Source: Mactromeris polynyma (taxonomy: Eukaryota; Mollusca; Bivalvia; Venerida; Mactridae). From it: 64,000 bases of DNA. Under the pieces are notes generated by a model. The model saw only the letters and a list, made by a program, of their open reading frames with translations, did no database searches and was not told the origin of the DNA. The translations under genes were made by a program, and so were the position numbers. The DNA is taken from assembly GCA_032209605.1 (NCBI GenBank), contig JASFXZ010000001.1:11488256-11552255 (forward strand). The letters run 5' to 3'. Positions 13,085 through 36,200 of this stretch are shown here, piece by piece; the first letter of the stretch is position 1, and each line of letters starts with the position of its first letter.

Positions 13085-13370
13085 CAGCCAGGGTCATGGA
13101 GTGACTATTCCAGCTATTAAGGAGGGGGAAGAGCCCAGTCAGGTGGACAGTCATACACGTTGGCCAGTAGACCTAACCAGTTTTCCTGGAATTAATTAAC
13201 AACCAGTACTAAATTGCTCTTCCACAAGCAACTGACAACTTTTCCACATGTGGAGGACATGACTATAGTCAATGTCATGGAAGAACATTACCTGCCCAAC
13301 CTAAGAATTGAACCCGGATCTGCCTGGTGACAGTCTAGCACTCTACCAACTGAGCTAGATAGGCGGGCAG
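13085..13370 (-). repeat. tRNA-derived SINE (minus strand)
   Basis: Read on the minus strand it starts near 13370. Box A is TAGCTCAGTTGG (13357-13346) and box B is GGTTCAATTCT (13315-13305), with a tRNA-like GCCCGCC start. A SINE body of over 200 bp (gtggacagtcatacacgttg on the plus strand) follows, extending to about 13085. The tRNA part is degenerate. Confidence 0.7.
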
Positions 13371-13870
13371 TATAATAAATGTAACTTCCGGTAAGACACT
13401 TGTTTATAATGTAAAATAATGAAATATTACAGACTCTTTTCTAAAACAGACCTAAAACTCATCCAGAACCACCATTATATTTTACAAGGTTGAAATGAAA
13501 AAAATCTCCATGAGGAGGCCAATATCCCCTCCTGTAATCTAACCCCTTCACACTCACCTACCCCAGTGCAAGAAAAACAATCAGCAGTAATAGAAATAAA
13601 AAGTCTTACTCTTATATATGTATGTATAACATTTATTGTAAAACTAGTTTCTTGTAGCTTACGATATATGAAAGCAACTCGTCAATAAAAAAAATAATCA
13701 TCATAAACATAACCAAAATGTTGATTTATTTTAAAAAATAATTCAAAATTATTTCAGTCACATCACTTCATATGCCAACTTCATGCGATAATGTTTTAGG
13801 CGCACAGCAGTAGAATTTCTTATCATACAGCTTACATATTCAAAGTCAAATGTCACATTTTATACAAGAT

Positions 13871-13922
13871 TCTAGTCTTGTCTTCAGAATCCTGATACTA
13901 AAATGTACAAGACAAGACTAGA
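13871..13922. repeat. Perfect 14-bp hairpin
   Basis: tctagtcttgtctt at 13871-13884 is exactly complementary to aagacaagactaga at 13909-13922, with a 24-base loop. No flanking gene context explains it. Confidence 0.75.
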
Positions 13923-14740
13923 GTATATCATTAATTGTGTAAGACGAAAAGTACATAATTTTTAAGAGAATCTACAATTTAATACAAAAGTTCCTGTGTT
14001 TGATTTTAAGAAGCTGATTTTTATGAGACAGTTTAACACTTCATAAAGATTAGGATCTTTTTAAAATAGTTTTTTTGCAACAACATCTGGAGACACTATA
14101 GAATCAAAATTATTTGTTTTTGCTGTCCAAAGCGTATTTATCTGGGAATATATTTTTTGAAAAACATTTAATGCATTAATAAAGCTTTTATTAGTACTAA
14201 AAATGGAAAAAGACTTACAGGCTATATATTTTTCAGACTTGTTATAACCACTGAGTTATTCTTTAATGTAAATCAAATTTAAAATGGTGGTGATAGGATG
14301 AAAACGAGCAAAGTAATGAAACAAGACTCTATGTTTGGAACTAATACTTTAATGCAGAACTGAAACATTTACTTCAATTTTTTGATGATGAAGGAATTGG
14401 TTCAGTTGTTGTCAATTCAAAGAAACAACAGCCTACCAGTAACCTGTCATGATGTGTGGTCAGAGCCCAAGTAAATACAGAACTTCCTTTTTCTATTCTC
14501 AGCAGAAGAATTCAAGGGCAATTAACCAATATATTCAAAATTCAAGTACTTTTCAACAAGTTTTTGGCAACTACAATTTCAAGTACTTTTCAAATACTAC
14601 TACTAGGCATCAGATTCAATGACTTTTCAAGACCTGTGTGAACCTTGACAAACCCATCCTTCCGCAAGCAACTAATGACTGCCCAATATGAATCACAGTT
14701 TACTGGGCTAACAAATGTAGTGGTGCGGGGTAAGACGACA

Positions 14741-15100
14741 GCCGGATTAGCTCAGTCAATAGAGTGTTTATGGGGTTGTAGGTTCAAGCCCCATATTGGG
14801 CGCATTTCTTCCACTTGATTTACAATGGGGCAGCAAGTTTTGATGGATGGATATATGTGGAGTTAAATGTGTGTACATCTTGACCAGAAGGTATATGTTT
14901 GGATACTTTATGTCATATTTTACACATAATATTGAAAATTGATTCTGAAAATCTTGACTTAAAAATGTTGGGTACATTTTGACTTTCATTTGGGTACATT
15001 TTGACTTAAAAATATTGGGTACATTTTGACTTGGGTACATTTTGACCTGCTCCCCTAGTGTTTGGGGGTCATAGGTTCAACCCCCTCATTGAACTCACTT
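14741..15100 (+). repeat. tRNA-like SINE remnants with 16-bp repeats
   Basis: Box A TAGCTCAGTCA (14748-14758) and box B GGTTCAAGCCC (14781-14791) lie in a tRNA-like head lacking a full anticodon arm. A second box B (GGTTCAACCCC, about 15074-15084) follows downstream. Between them, gggtacattttgac recurs four times (about 14969-15046). Confidence 0.6.
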
Positions 15101-15419
15101 TTACCATTTACTTTACAAACATCTTATATTGGGATGTCTTTGTGGAAAAGTAGATCTGGTCTATTACATTTAGAGAATTTAGGATCCCAGCTATTATGAA
15201 GAAAAGTAGTTAGGCACCTGGGTAATGTAATAGAATCTTATGCCAGTACTAGTAGTAGGCACTTTATACCCATTGCCTTGGCATTGCAAGTTTTCCGATT
15301 TTACAATGACGGGAAACAGCACCTTACTTACTTATATACAACAGTAACACTCATAGTAAAACTAACCCAGCCAATGCATCAGTTCCTTCTATTTAGAACG
15401 TATGACAAACCTTAATCAC

Positions 15420-15742
15420 GCTGTCCAGGTGCCTGTCTTCAACGAAAGCGTCGTTAGAAACTCAAACAAGCTCCATCTTTGAATCCAACATGAAACTGGT
15501 TAAAGCCCAACCAAAACCGTTATCTTCCGTGTAACGCTTAATTTGACGCAATGATAATAGGACCATCAAATTTATCAAATGTTATAATTAACTTGACAGA
15601 TTTCTATCTGCAAGTAAAATTTTATGTTCTATGATTTATTTCTTCAAGACGTATTAAATTTTAAAGATGACAGTGCTCTGACCACATATCGGACGGTTTG
15701 GTTTTTATACAATCCACGAAACTCTTCAGTTGGAGAACAAAA
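15420..15742. promoter_or_regulatory. Candidate promoter region upstream of HDAC3
   Basis: Immediately 5' of HDAC3 exon 1. It contains CpG-bearing stretches (gaaagcgtcgttag, ttccgtgtaacgc, atcggacgg) in otherwise CpG-poor DNA. No TATA box stands out. A minus-strand splice-donor-like AAG/GTTTGT at 15411/15410 could end an SSX2IP 5' exon, giving a shared divergent promoter. This is inference. Confidence 0.35.
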
Positions 15743-15757
15743 ATGTCGCTGTTGTAA
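15743..15757 (+). promoter_or_regulatory. Short upstream ORF before HDAC3 ATG
   Basis: atgtcgctgttgtaa encodes a 4-residue peptide and stops 29 bases before the HDAC3 start at 15787. It would act as a uORF if transcription starts upstream of 15743, which cannot be seen here. Confidence 0.4.
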
Positions 15758-15786
15758 ATTTACAGTTTTCCCCAAAATATATTAAA

Positions 15787-27622
<11,836 letters not shown>

Positions 27623-29260
27623 CGATGTTCTGTGAGAGAGTGCTATAGTTTCACTCGATGCTTGCAGTTCTATGGTCGTCACTTAATCAAAATGCAGCAT
27701 TCCATCTATGTTTCATGGACTGATCTGTCATGACATTGAAGATATTTGCATTTGTTGAAGTGCTTTGAATAATGATCTGTAGACTGAGGAAAGTGTAATC
27801 ATTTGAATGCTTGTGTATTACACACAAACTGTACAGTAATTGCTACATTTATAGTCATGTAAAGATGGCAAGAAATGTGTTCGTTGTATGTGCAAGTATG
27901 GTGATATTGTTGGTAATGGACCAATTACAAACTGTTGAGGCAATTTTGTCAATTAAATATGCTCAACATTAAAATATAACTATACTCAACTGTACACTAA
28001 GCATGTGTGTAGAAAATTCGCATGGGCATCTATTCGTTCACAGTTTCTCAAACTTCAGAAATGGTGCATGTTTTCTGTATGTTTGAAGGAATGTAGTTCA
28101 ATATAATGTGTTCACTTAACATTAATTATTACAACTCCATTGTACCATTTTGGTGGTAGCACTGGTTTACATTCGATATATAGTTGCATTTGGGTTTAAG
28201 TATCAATTTGTATATATTGTTTTGTGTAAGACAATAATGTTTTATTATAATGGAATTATAATGTTATATGATGCTTTATGAGTGTCCTCCTTAGTTGTAC
28301 GTTATGGTTGGCCAGGCCATTTCTTGCATACCCTTGCACCTCTGCAATGCCTGATGTTTTGTGAACTGTTGTTTTCCCGGGGGTCTGTGTGGGGAGGTAT
28401 TGTCTTGTATGTGGCATTCCCTGTAGCAACTTAATCTCTCTTTTACAAACTGAGGGATTGAAGTGAACTGGGTGTATCTGCTTCTTTATTTAATGTAGAT
28501 AAACTAGCTTCATTTTCACCCCTTGAAATATGTTGTACAATTATCTTTTTTAAAGGTTTACTAATTTGATGAAATTAGAATAATTTTATTACAACACAGT
28601 TTGACTGCTTTTATTATCTTACATGAAAAACAATCGGCCAATGTATTAAAATTTGGGTGTAGAAAAGTCAGTCACTGATGGTATTTCTTTCATCATCCTA
28701 TTCTTAATTGGTTTCGTAGACAATTTATTTTCTATCGCAGTTGGATGAAACAACTGATCACAATTCTACTAATAAATTAAGACCTTAGTTGTTGTATATT
28801 GTCCTTAATTTTCTTCGGGAGTATTTTATTTTTGTTTTGATATTGTAGTCAATGAGTGTTGTTTCGGAGAGATGGAATTTTGGAAAAGTGGTATAACTTA
28901 TCAGATATCGAATGTGTACTGCATGGTTTTTATTTTTAGATATTTCAATCTTAGAACTAAGGGAGGTAATGCCTCTCTTAACTGCATGCTTACATTAGGC
29001 ACAAACTTCTAATCTCTAAATGACACACATCCCGTGTAGGGAACTAGTCATCTGTTCATGCTTTGGGATCATTATTGGGGTAATAAATAAGGCTTAATTG
29101 ATACGTATTATCCGATTTCAGGATAACACTAAATTTGGATTTATCTGATCCTCGTATTGTATGTATGATATTTCTGAGCCTGTTTCTGACAAAGTTAGGA
29201 ATGTCGTATATAAAGCTTGTGAAAGTACAAAAATAAACAACAAAAGGTGAAGAATGTGTA
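27623..29260 (+). other. HDAC3 3' UTR region
   Basis: No coding signal. AATAAA occurs at 28771-28776 and 29232-29237. The second is followed by GT/T-rich sequence (gaatgtgtaacagttttatt), which makes it the better poly(A) site and gives a 3' UTR of about 1.6 kb. Confidence 0.55.
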
Positions 29261-29271
29261 ACAGTTTTATT
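29232..29271. terminator. Convergent poly(A) signals for HDAC3 and SPATA1
   Basis: Plus-strand AATAAA is at 29232-29237 and minus-strand AATAAA at 29271-29266 (TTTATT on plus). Each has a T/GT-rich stretch on its downstream side. The spacing suggests the two convergent transcripts end within, or overlap across, this segment. Confidence 0.45.
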
Positions 29272-32200
29272 TTTGTTTTTTTCCAAAGATTTGAAATGAT
29301 ATTGCTAGCAAAATATATATACTGGAACTATAAGATAATGGTTTTAATGATTCAACATCTCACAAATACATGTAACAATCATGTAAACACCAAGATAACC
29401 ACAAGATTTACCTATACATATCTAGCCCCAAGATTATTCCCATTTGAGTGAAAAGATTTGGTGTACATGTAAAGTACTAGATAATTTCATTTGAGCTTTC
29501 AGTTTTATCTTCAATACCAAGAAGTAAATTCATGATAACATGCTTTATAATAACATTGAGGCTAGATACATATTATATAAATACACTTATAATGCCAGAT
29601 TAGTCTTTAATATGTTCATCCAGACGATTGATATATTCACTTCTCTGCAATAAAAAATCCGACGCTTATTTCCATGCCATTATATGAACGTGATATTATT
29701 TTTCCATCTAGTATTTACTTTATATTCCATAGTTTACAACCACTATGAAAAATGTATACTTAATTTGACATCCAAATTTGGCTTTGATGTTTAATTGAAA
29801 TGTACTAGTTTCGATTCATTCTTTATTTCAAAAGTCTAATTATAAAAAAAAATTAACTTGCAAATCGAGAATTAAACAGTATGGGACTGAATGTTTACAA
29901 GGATAATAGGGCGAGCATTTTAATCACATTTGAACAAAAAGGGCAGAAAATTAAGCATGGATTCATACAATTCATGGCATCAATTTTTTGTCACAAATTA
30001 TTTACCTCTAAATTTTTCAGAGCAAAAAGAGCAAATAAATGACATACAACTTGGGGACACTTTACCAACATTAATAATCAACTTGAATACAAACATGGAA
30101 CAAAATTCTGCAATATCATGCCTTATAACGGAACATAAAAATTTGCATAAATTTGCGTGGGACTTGGTTGCTAGATATACTTGACAGTATCAATACAATG
30201 TTAGATATTGTTCCAAGTATGAAAAAACAATGTTACAATGTTAAAAAATCTGCCTTGGAGGTGACTTTATGTGGAAAGCATTGATAAATGTTGCAATAAA
30301 ATAAACTTAAAATTGCAAACAGGAAAAATAAGTATGAGACATGGGAACAGAATACCAAATAAGTACAAGTGACCTGATGTGTAAGACTTCTAACATACTG
30401 GGAGCATTGTTGTGCCATCAGGAGGATCGTGTTATTAAACAGTTTTATTAATACTACTGTCAACAAAGAATTAAACTGAAGACGAATAGATTTTATCAAA
30501 ACTTATTAAATATCCACAAAATCTTAAGGATTTTTTCATTAAGATATGGTATACTTTGTATATTAAAGATATATAAATCTTAATTCAATGATGATACACC
30601 TTGGAAATGAATGCGGAAAGATTTACCCACAATTTCAATGTCTTTTGAATCTGTGCATTTGGCATATAACATTTAAGATAATAAATTAAGAAAATGAATT
30701 TGGGGAAAATTCCCATTGGTACAGTAGGTAAACAGTAATGAACGAAGATTACACAAAAATGGAATAATAGATACACTGAACAGAACGATAGTCTATGACT
30801 AACAAATACTGGTATACGATCTATATATTGGCAAGGGGAAATACAGAGTCGCACAAAAACAAACATTTTGGAGCCTAAAACGGAAGAGATATTTCATGAT
30901 TAACAAAAAATAACTTTACCCAAAAATGTTTGGACTGCCGAATGTCCAAATACACAAAAACTACAAGAGTAAATAACAAGCATTAATAAATTTGGTATCA
31001 CAGCTTCTGAGCTTTCTGTATCACACAAATATGGACCAGTACAGGTAGGGACGGAACTTATAGACAGTCAAGTGCATATTGGATGTGGTTGAATGGTACA
31101 AAGACAGGATGATTATCATAGAAGTTGGTGTTAAGGTTTATGCAGCATGTGGAACTTTGAAGTGCCCTCAAGAGCAAAATAATACGGTCTGTGATATCCA
31201 TACATTTGAAACTATGCTTCAAATGGTGCCTTTGCTACAATTTTATTGGGTTTGATGTTAACATCAATTTTAGTAATGCAAAACAGGTCAAAAACTCATT
31301 TTGTTTGATATGCAGAAAATGGACGACAATTTCATCTTACTGAAGTAGCACCACTGATCTACCATAAGAAACAAAATCACATTATACATGTACAAGCTAT
31401 TACACTTTAAATGTTTGGTTATTTGAAGGAGACAAATTTTCCTTTATTCTGCTATTTTTTCTTAAAAACACATTACTTAATTCTAATGAATTAACAAATG
31501 CCAAAAGTTCAAAGTATCAACTAAAACTGTGCCTAGTTGAAACCAATTTAACATTGAATGTCGACGGTATGCAAGATAGGTAATGAACAAGAATTGTAAA
31601 GATAGCTTAATAGTTTAGAAAGAAGCATTAATTGTGGTCTCTTATCTGATCGATTTTATAAAAAAAGCATTATAAGTAAATGTAACAAACTTATGAAGGG
31701 CATTTTGTACATTTCATCACCATTGTCAACAACTTAATTGTTATTTAACAAATATTATATAAAATAATGCATAATACCAACAAAATGACTAGTTTGTTCC
31801 AATTTGGGATTTTGTACTACAAGTATTAGTGATATTTACATAAATTTCATTTTGTGATTGCATATTTCTACATACAGCTAATGGCATGAATCAAATATAT
31901 TTGTATATAGACCAGAGGCTATTAAGGTTTTTAAACTAGAAATTGATTATAATACTATGCCAAAGTTCTTCCCATTTCCTTATATTCATAAACCAGCTTT
32001 TCAAAAAGAAATTTCAATGAGTTTAAGATTGCAATTAACTTTTTTCAGCTGAGGGACAATATTTTATCAGAAAAAATCATAACCTTATTAAGGCACATTT
32101 GTATTTGTAAGTGAAAAGGTTGATACTTGTCAATTATTATAATTTGAATACCTATAAATAAAATATGAGAGAAATTTGCAAAAATTTAGATCTAAAAACA

Positions 32201-33049
32201 ACACATTAAGCATTAATCTCTGCACAAAATTTTACTATTTTATACCAGTGAATATTGGTGAAATGTACAATGCTACATAATTATGATGTAATCTAAAATA
32301 TCTGACTATTATAAAAACAAATGTACAGTATAAATAGTGGATAAAATTTACAAAAATACTGACTAATTTTTCAAACAGATAACAAGGGTTGATACAATTG
32401 TTTAATTTTTTTTGCAAAATTTCAAACAGAAATGTCTACTCAACTTAATGTCATGAATATAAATATAACATACATTTTGTCAACCACATGAGATATTTTA
32501 GATGAAATAAATCAATACATGAATTGTTAAACCTGTAACTTAATTAACACACGTCGGTAGGATCATACACAAAGCGGTAATGAAAAAACATGGTCAGACA
32601 CATTACAAACATTTGACAGACAGAGTAACAATTAAATGTATGACAAAATTGCGTATTCCTTTATCCTCGCTGTTACATACATATACATATACCATCACTT
32701 TCTGAACATATAAAGAAACATCACTCTTCCATTCTTTCACTCCAAAATATATAAATTAACTCCCTTTGCTAGCTAGCAGTACTCATTGGAACTGTTACGA
32801 GTAAATATGTATCTCAAAGAATTTTAATGTCAGTCATAAATTTCATTCACTAAATTGTTCTCATTTTCATATTCTATGTACCAATAAGTACACATTGGCG
32901 TCACTCATGTATGAAAGTATCCACAGAAGAGAGCGGAGTCCCGCAGTAACGAAAGAGCGAGAAACTGGCACCTCCAAGTATTTTAGCACATCCAGAATGA
33001 AAGGAATAATATACAATGTAACAGATGTCAACAAAACAAATAAAGTAGT
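29272..33049 (-). other. Presumed SPATA1 3' UTR / intergenic
   Basis: 3.8 kb downstream of the SPATA1 stop. AT-rich, with several TTTATT (minus AATAAA) sites, for example near 31443, so shorter 3' UTRs are possible. ORFs of 60-93 codons (29930, 30233, 30585, 32235, 32895) show no family resemblance. The one at 32895 overlaps the last SPATA1 exon antisense. Confidence 0.45.
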
Positions 33050-33214
33050 CTATGATCTCGGCGTAATACCTGCTCGTGCTGAAATAAGATTTACGTCTGC
33101 TGCAGGAGGAGCATAAGTTGTTAAATGGGAGTTTCTAGATAAAGTCAAGTTAATTTTCTTTTGCGTCAGCTCTGCTCGGAGAGCTCGTAGTTCAGTTTCC
33201 GCTTGATTTCGTAG
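33050..33214 (-). CDS. SPATA1: SPATA1 exon I and stop
   Basis: 165 nt: LRNQAETELRALRAELTQKK INLTLSRNSHLTTYAPPAAD VNLISARAGITPRS, then TAG at 33052-33050. The first 20 residues match the conserved C-terminus; the final 30 look unstructured. Acceptor gtttacag. Confidence 0.9.
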   Translation of the reverse strand, partial: LRNQAETELRALRAELTQKKINLTLSRNSHLTTYAPPAADVNLISARAGITPRS

Positions 33215-36200
33215 CTGTAAACAAATTGTTGATAAAATGGTTGTGAAAAGAAATTCCCAGATTAAATGACTTGGATATCATAAGTGATATTGTCAAACCA
33301 AAGTCGAGGTATATTGACAGTAAGCATGAAAGTCTGTCAAACCAGATTTACTGATACCGGCGCTTGTCAGTTAATTTTGAAGATCTACATTTTAAAACTA
33401 AAACCAGAAAATCTGTACCAAATTCTTCACTTGTGAACATATGTTGAATTCAGATCAAAGATTAACATAATTTTAAAATTTCCAATAACCTGCATACTAG
33501 GAAACTACTTAACTGTTTACTACGAAATAAAAGTTGGTAACCAAAATTTATTTTTGACATTGGTTTGTCAATATTTCTGTACAATGTTTTTTATTCCGTT
33601 TTGAATAATTAATGATCAAGCAAAGATCATATAATGTTTATTCACGAAGAAACAACAGTTATATCTCTAAATATTAATGAATATTAAACATAATTCTATT
33701 TACAAATAAGAAACAGAACTTAAAATAACTTATATAAAACAAACAGGAACAAAATTGATGTTTGTAAATATCGATCACTTAAATTTTTATTAGTAAAATC
33801 AAAAAATAAAACTAAGCATTTTTTTATAATCAAACAACAGAAAATTTCAAACTGGTTCTGCCTTCACAAAACTTCTCAACTTGAGATCAGTATTAAGATC
33901 TCATTCCAAATTCAAAATAGTATGAGATTAATCTCAAGTAAGAAATCCTGTGAAGTCAGGGATTTGAACTTCAAATGACGGCTAACAATATACACATGGT
34001 GATAGGAACAGTGTAACAGGTAATATAGATATTGGAATATGTAAAGCGTACATTATTTAGGAATATAAGAGATAAGTTGAGGCCACACTGGTTTCAGAAA
34101 TACATGAGAAACAAACATAGGTATAAATCTCAAGGTTGAGAAATCACACAAACTGAAGTCATCATCATGATGACAGTGTCACAAAATTAAAAAAACATTT
34201 TTTATTTTTATTTTGGACATGCCCAATACAAAGGAAATAAATCTAAAGAAGTATCATTTTAATTCTATTGAATTATTTTACAAAGAATTACAGATTTGTG
34301 CTGAAAACAGTTTTTGATTACCAAGTCTTTCTCATGTTTTTCCGCTAGATATCTCCATGAAACCTTCCAAAGATAGGAAACAATAAAACAGCCAGGTCAC
34401 CTGAAAGTGTGCGTGCAAGATGTCATGCTCTATCCAGTGAACAAATATTTCTTTCCTCATCAAATTGTTAATGCCAAAGAGTTGGGCAAAACCCATCATC
34501 AATACTTAACTACTACATGTATTCTGATATTAATTAATTTAGTGATAAGCAGCAACAGAGTGGGTTGAAGCAAACAGTTTATATTTCCTCAGATTTCAAA
34601 TTCTTATTTTATACGTAATGTTTATTTTGCTTCATAAATAACAGGTAATATTGATTTTAAGTTTTTAGAAATAATCATTTTTTTTAAACTTCGATAGATT
34701 TTTATTGATGTTTTTTAACAGTGCTTCAGTTATATGCAGCGGAGCTCCAAAGTTAGTCTCATTTACTGCTGGGTTTCAAACCAGAAATAATTTTCTCCAT
34801 TGATTATTGCAATGTCCAAGATTATCACTGGTCTGTATTTGTGTAAGGTCGTATACAGAAAGGTGTAGGCAAATGACATTATTATCTTCAATTCAAGACG
34901 TTCCCCTCATTAAAAATCCCTTATTCTCTCCCCCCTTTGACTTTACTGGACACAACAGGTAAAGTCCACAAACATCTTCAAATCATGGAAGAAGAGGTCT
35001 TCAGATAAACACTATTTTTTATCAATCTTTGATAAATTGAAAATCCATGCAGTTGGTAGCAATACATAGCTCCCACATCTACAATATTTACCTCCCTTGT
35101 TCTTAACAGTCGGCCATTTTGATAGGCAAAGCTGATAAGCCCTTATAGGAGTAATTTCCAAATATGTGATAATTGAGAAAATACCAAGAGAATCTGCATA
35201 TGACATCCATTTTTTCATCATCGTACTGAGCCAAATGCCCACATGAGCAAAAAGAATAAGTTTTTTTTAGATATTGGATAAGTTTATCATCACTTACATT
35301 ATATTCCCCATAAACTTTAAGGAAATTTGCCTATCAAAATGGCCGACAATTTAGAACAAGGGAGGTAAATATTGTAGATGTGAGAACTATGTATTACTAA
35401 ATAAGGTCAAGCATACCAGCATGTGAATTATCTACACACTACATAACCACCTGTTTTCTTCTATAATTTATCTAATTTGCACTCTCCAAACTTTCCATGT
35501 ACAGAATGCCCATAAAATGATTTTTATCTGGAAACCATGTGAAAACACTTGACAAATCTTTCACACAATCGGTGCATTGCATAAAATACCACATAGATTG
35601 TTATTTCTGCAGCTTAAGTTCGTTCAGGGCCTTGTAACTAAATATGGTAATAATATGATAATATATGCATCTTAACATTGAAAACAGACATCATATTCAA
35701 AATACTGTTCATGTTTTTTCCACTTACAACTGTGACAAAATATTTTGAGATCATACATTTCCTGCTTCTAATTTCATCAATTCATCACAATATCATCAAT
35801 GGTTGAAAGCAAAACAAGTCTATCTGCCTCTTTATTAATATGCAAATCAATTAGTTAAGCTCCTCCCCCTTGAGCAAATAGAGGCAATAAGTATTCTTAA
35901 TTCATAATTGTCATAATACATTAGAAAGAATATAATTCCTTGTCAAATTATAGGCCAAAAGAACTAAATACATTTGAAATCTATATGGGACACTTAGAAA
36001 GTATGCGTGGGTTCAATCCAATACTTGAACCCAATCAAGACTATGAATGTTTATGTAGAACTTCAACTCTTCAGAGACTTAAACTGAAAGATACTTTAAA
36101 CCAATCTACACAAACTTCCCCAACCCCCCTCCTCTTCTATTGTCTCATGTAACAGGGAGCTTAAGGCAAGGCTAATACCTGGCTGAAACTTCCCACAATA

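Larger units (their letters stand above)
5601..15742. other. Head-to-head interval between SSX2IP and HDAC3
   Basis: About 10.1 kb between the SSX2IP start exon (minus) and HDAC3 exon 1 (plus). It should contain the SSX2IP 5' non-coding exon(s), first intron and promoter, plus the HDAC3 promoter. It holds MITEs (6084, 9195), a hairpin element (7601), a palindrome cluster (10083), tRNA-like repeats (13085, 14741) and a hairpin (13871). ORFs up to 108 codons (11184) look random. The part nearest HDAC3 (about 15420-15740) has more CpG than its surroundings and is the best promoter candidate. Confidence 0.6.

Noticed and set aside
14741..14803. Functional tRNA gene
   Set aside because: Boxes A and B are present but the anticodon arm is incomplete, and the sequence continues into a repeat body.
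29930..30184. 84-residue ORF between HDAC3 and SPATA1
   Set aside because: Lies in presumed SPATA1 3' UTR on the opposite strand; no recognisable motif.
32895..33116. 73-residue plus-strand ORF over the last SPATA1 exon
   Set aside because: Shadow of the real minus-strand exon I.
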